10,502 nt of DNA from NCBI GenBank assembly GCA_021807845.1, contig JAKBCM010000035.1:1-10502 (forward strand). The letters run 5' to 3'. Source of the DNA: Pseudomonadota bacterium (lineage in GTDB: Bacteria > Pseudomonadota > Gammaproteobacteria > Legionellales > Legionellaceae). Made by a program: the position numbers and the translations under genes. Shown one piece after another: positions 8,314 through 10,502 of the stretch. Under the pieces are notes generated by a model, which saw only the letters and a program-made list of their open reading frames with translations, did not search any database and was not told the origin of the DNA. The number at the start of each line of letters is the position of its first letter. The stretch's first letter is position 1.

Positions 8314-9249
8314 TTAATGGGTTTCCGTCATTTGGTAAAAATACCCTGCAAAACATGATTCAGTCATGTGATCTTGAAAGATACCTGCCTTCTTAAATGC
8401 TGACAAAATATGCTGCAACATGGGATGATGAAAAGTTAATCTGAAATGCCCATAGATATCAGATAAGATCTGCACAATTTCTTCTGAATCTAAACTTAGA
8501 GACAAAAGAACTTGTCGTTCAAATTGTTGTTGAATAGAAGTACTTAAATACTGGGATATAAAACGAGGCAACAGCTTAAAACAACTCATCCTATCTGTCT
8601 CATTGAGTTGAGACCAAATAAAACTTAATAATTGGATAAAAATGTTTGAGTGTCTTCCTTCATCCAGAAGGTGTTCCCTGAGCATTTGTTGAAAAAATGG
8701 GTGTGTTGCTTTATCTCCTAAAAGCCATCTGATCTCTTGTGACAACGTATTTTCAGCGATACATACAGCAATGAGTTTGAAAAGGGAATGCATTCTCTCT
8801 GGTAAATGTTGCAAGATATGATTGGTTGCTACTTCTATCTCTATTTGCATTGGTAGCTTTAATGGTTTAATTTGTAAACTATTTTGAATTTGTTGCATAG
8901 CATCATAAGCGACATAAGCATGATATGCTTCATCAACCATCACCGTATATAAATTGATTTTTTGTTCTTCACTAAAGGGCAAATCAATGGCACCTGTAAT
9001 AACATCTAAAATGGTCTGGTTGATAAAACGTGTTTCTATCAGCGCAATATCATGTGTATATTTATAAAAAGATTGTGTCAGAATAAAACTGACCGCATCA
9101 TCCCCAAAAGCTGCAACCTTAGGATGAACAATCAAAGGCTGTTTGCATAAGGGATATAAATAGCCGGGTTGGTTCTTATCAAACACCAAACGAGCTTTTG
9201 TTTTAACCGTTGCATGGCTCTCCCAAGCAACTTGAGCAGAATGATTAAT
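8314..9249 (-). CDS. AurF-type diiron N-oxygenase
   Basis: Member of the AurF / p-aminobenzoate N-oxygenase family, ferritin-like helical enzymes that use a diiron centre and O2 to oxidise amines to hydroxylamine, nitroso or nitro groups. All seven ligands known from AurF have counterparts here. Numbered from the start at 9249 they are Glu72 (IETRF), Glu107 and His110 (DEAYH), Glu166 (AENT), and His193, Glu197 and His200 (EHLLDEGRH). The length of 311 is close to the 336 of AurF. The first conventional start is TTG at 9189 (291 aa), but it has no ribosome-binding site. The frame stays open for 26 more codons, and they read like a family N-terminus, including AWESHATVKTKARLVFD. An AGGAG at 9263-9259 sits 9 bases before an ATT codon at 9249, so I propose a rare ATT start. 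It lies upstream of the barrel and NRPS genes on the same strand and is probably a tailoring enzyme of that pathway. The substrate is not shown by the sequence. Confidence 0.88.
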   Translation of the reverse strand: MNHSAQVAWESHATVKTKARLVFDKNQPGYLYPLCKQPLIVHPKVAAFGDDAVSFILTQSFYKYTHDIALIETRFINQTILDVITGAIDLPFSEEQKINLYTVMVDEAYHAYVAYDAMQQIQNSLQIKPLKLPMQIEIEVATNHILQHLPERMHSLFKLIAVCIAENTLSQEIRWLLGDKATHPFFQQMLREHLLDEGRHSNIFIQLLSFIWSQLNETDRMSCFKLLPRFISQYLSTSIQQQFERQVLLSLSLDSEEIVQILSDIYGHFRLTFHHPMLQHILSAFKKAGIFQDHMTESCFAGYFYQMTETH

Positions 9250-9285
9250 TTTAAAAGACTCCTGACCTTACAATGAGTAAATACT
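9250..9285. promoter_or_regulatory. Very short divergent intergenic region, oxygenase / hutG
   Basis: Only 36 bp separate the proposed ATT start of the oxygenase from the hutG ATG (96 bp if the TTG at 9189 is used). On the plus strand TACAAT (9269-9274) could be a -10 box for hutG, implying an almost leaderless transcript, but the matching -35 region (around TTAATT, 9245-9250) is weak. Any oxygenase promoter would have to lie within the 5' end of hutG, or the transcripts overlap. hutG has no clear ribosome-binding site. Confidence 0.3.
9259..9263 (-). promoter_or_regulatory. Strong Shine-Dalgarno supporting an ATT start of the oxygenase
   Basis: AGGAG on the minus strand, 9 bases before ATT at 9249-9247. 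No ATG, GTG or TTG occurs in frame between here and 9189. The 9189 TTG has no comparable site. The site lies only 22 bases from the divergent hutG start codon. Confidence 0.5.
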
Positions 9286-10263
9286 ATGTTAACCGATCTT
9301 CGTCATTATGAGAAAACGAATCCCAAATTATGGCATGGTAGAAAAGATAGTTTGCCTGACGAGCGATTTTTTCAACACATTCAATCTGTTGATCTGCTAA
9401 CTTTTTCACTTAAAAATAGAACCGAATATATCCTAGTCGGCTTTTGCTCCGATGAAGGGATCAAGCGAAATGAAGGACGAATTGGCGCAAAAGATGGTCC
9501 TGATAAATTACGTGAGCAATTAGGTAAATTAGCCTGTCACACTGATCTTCAATGTCTCGATGTTGGTAATATTGTTTGTCAAAATGGCCAACTAGAAGAA
9601 GCCCAACTAGAATTTGCAACACTGCTTCATGATTGCCATGAAAACGGACTAAGAACCCTTGCATTCGGCGGAGGGCACGAAATCGCTTGGGGACATTTCA
9701 AGGGCTTAAACACGCATTACCCCAAAATAGGCATCATCAATTTTGATGCTCATTTTGATATTAGACCCCTACAACAGGATCAATATGGCACTTCAGGTAC
9801 CCCATTTTGGCAAATTAAAAATCATTGCGACTTGAATCATCATCCTTTTCATTATTGTTGTTTAGGGATCCAAACCTGTGCCAATACCAAAAGTCTATTC
9901 ACCCGTGCCAAGGATTGGGATATTGCCTATTTAACTGCTGAGCAAATCCATCACGAGTCTTTTAAAAACCAGACAGCATTTCTGGATCAATTTATGCGTG
10001 ATCATCAGCACTTATATTTATCCATTTGTCTGGATGTGTTTGCAGATTGTTATGCTCCTGGAGTCAGTGCCCCACAAGCCACGGGACTCTCTCCTTCACA
10101 AGTACTGCCCCTGTTGAAATACATCGTACAAACTGGCAAAGTTGTAAGTATTGATATCGCGGAGCTCTCACCACCACTAGACTTGCAAGATAAAACTTCG
10201 AGGCTTGCTGCAATTATCATTGCTGAACTATTAAATCTACCAAACTTAAGGACTGTATTCTAA
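9286..10263 (+). CDS. hutG: Formimidoylglutamase (ureohydrolase family)
   Basis: Hydrolyses N-formimidoyl-L-glutamate to L-glutamate and formamide, the last step of one route of histidine degradation in the cytoplasm. At 325 residues it has the length and the metal motifs of the arginase/agmatinase/HutG family: GGGHE (128-132, His131), NFDAHFD (152-158, Asp154, His156, Asp158) and SICLDVFADCYAPGVSAP (246-263). These bind the two manganese ions. The APGVSAP string and the N-terminal LWHGRKD point to HutG rather than arginase or agmatinase. One oddity is that, in the third motif, the position usually held by the first Asp of the SxDxD pair is Cys248, while Asp250 is kept. This may be a subfamily trait. 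The start gives the expected N-terminus. The gene is divergent from the oxygenase, and no other hut gene lies in the window, so it is probably a resident chromosomal neighbour and not part of the peptide pathway. Confidence 0.92.
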   Translation: MLTDLRHYEKTNPKLWHGRKDSLPDERFFQHIQSVDLLTFSLKNRTEYILVGFCSDEGIKRNEGRIGAKDGPDKLREQLGKLACHTDLQCLDVGNIVCQNGQLEEAQLEFATLLHDCHENGLRTLAFGGGHEIAWGHFKGLNTHYPKIGIINFDAHFDIRPLQQDQYGTSGTPFWQIKNHCDLNHHPFHYCCLGIQTCANTKSLFTRAKDWDIAYLTAEQIHHESFKNQTAFLDQFMRDHQHLYLSICLDVFADCYAPGVSAPQATGLSPSQVLPLLKYIVQTGKVVSIDIAELSPPLDLQDKTSRLAAIIIAELLNLPNLRTVF

Positions 10264-10286
10264 AATAGAGTGCGCCCTTCTCACAC

Positions 10287-10291
10287 AAGGA
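10287..10291 (+). promoter_or_regulatory. Ribosome-binding site of the downstream secreted protein
   Basis: AAGGA followed by 9 bases and the ATG at 10301, supporting that start. The 37-bp gap after hutG shows no terminator hairpin, so readthrough from hutG is possible. Confidence 0.6.
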
Positions 10292-10300
10292 AAGTAACTG

Positions 10301-10502
10301 ATGAAAAAGACCCTATTATCAACAGCACTTCTCACCCTGTTGTCAACTACTACATTTGCTGAGAACAATGCAGTGTCGACTCAACCAGTCAACGCACCCA
10401 ATTCCAAAACTGAAACATCGTCCACCCCTTCAACAATACCTGCCAATCCTGCCGCAACACCTACAACTGAATCCAGTGTAGCCGCGGCTCCAGCAACAAA
10501 TG
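10301..10502 (+). CDS. Secreted or periplasmic protein, Ser/Thr/Pro/Ala-rich, 3' end outside window
   Basis: The first 67 residues are visible and the frame is open to the window edge. MKKTLLSTALLTLLSTTTFA is a clear Sec signal peptide with probable cleavage before ENNAVST. There is no cysteine at the cleavage site, so it does not look like a lipoprotein. The rest is low complexity, dominated by Ser, Thr, Pro, Ala and Asn, with no hydrophobic segment. This looks like a flexible linker or disordered leader ahead of a domain that lies beyond the window. The start is supported by AAGGA 9 bases upstream. I do not recognise the family and cannot assign a function. It lies 37 bp after hutG on the same strand and may share its transcript. 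Confidence 0.75.
   Translation, partial: MKKTLLSTALLTLLSTTTFAENNAVSTQPVNAPNSKTETSSTPSTIPANPAATPTTESSVAAAPATN

Noticed and set aside
8281..8320. A-rich and T-rich stretches after the oxygenase stop as a terminator
   Set aside because: The only pairing is AT-only (TTAAAAA with TTTTTAA) without a GC stem, so it is not a convincing intrinsic terminator.
9286..10263. hutG as a pathway enzyme of the peptide cluster
   Set aside because: It is divergent, has the diagnostic motifs of a histidine-catabolism enzyme, and has no evident link to NRPS chemistry. A neighbour is the simpler reading.

Overview
The window reads as a moderately AT-rich gammaproteobacterial chromosome segment, most likely from Legionella or a close relative. 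This is a recognition-level assignment. It rests on the style of the outer-membrane beta-barrel protein (mature N-terminus beginning GDMGPV after a short signal peptide), the HutG sequence and the base composition. No rRNA, tRNA, insertion sequence or CRISPR array was seen.

Positions 5-9249 (minus strand) hold four co-directional genes that look like part of a non-ribosomal peptide cluster. In transcription order they are: an AurF-type diiron N-oxygenase; a 238-aa outer-membrane beta-barrel protein; a stand-alone adenylation-carrier (A-T) NRPS; and a large NRPS with order C-A-T-Cy-A. The last three are packed with 16-bp and 4-bp gaps, so they are probably co-transcribed. The oxygenase is separated from the barrel gene by 189 bp that could hold an additional promoter. 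Reading the specificity-conferring residues by eye, the three A domains give DLTKFGEVGK (asparagine), DVWHFSLIDK (serine) and DLYNLSLIW- (cysteine). The domain before the Cys adenylation domain is a cyclization (Cy) domain with an intact DxxxxDxxS motif. The inferred chain is Asn-Ser-Cys with the Cys closed to a thiazoline, and the amino end or another position may be N-oxidised by the diiron enzyme. I do not recognise this combination as a named pathway.

The large NRPS meets a TAA codon at positions 7-5, inside its last A domain and just after core motif A6. The end of that domain, its carrier domain and any termination domain are therefore absent from the reading frame. Only 4 bases remain beyond the stop, so the window cannot show whether this is a frameshift, a pseudogene, a split gene or a sequence error.

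Positions 9286-10502 (plus strand) hold hutG (formimidoylglutamase, histidine degradation), transcribed divergently from the oxygenase. It is followed after 37 bp by the start of a secreted or periplasmic protein rich in Ser, Thr, Pro and Ala that runs off the window. These look like ordinary chromosomal neighbours at the edge of the biosynthetic cluster.
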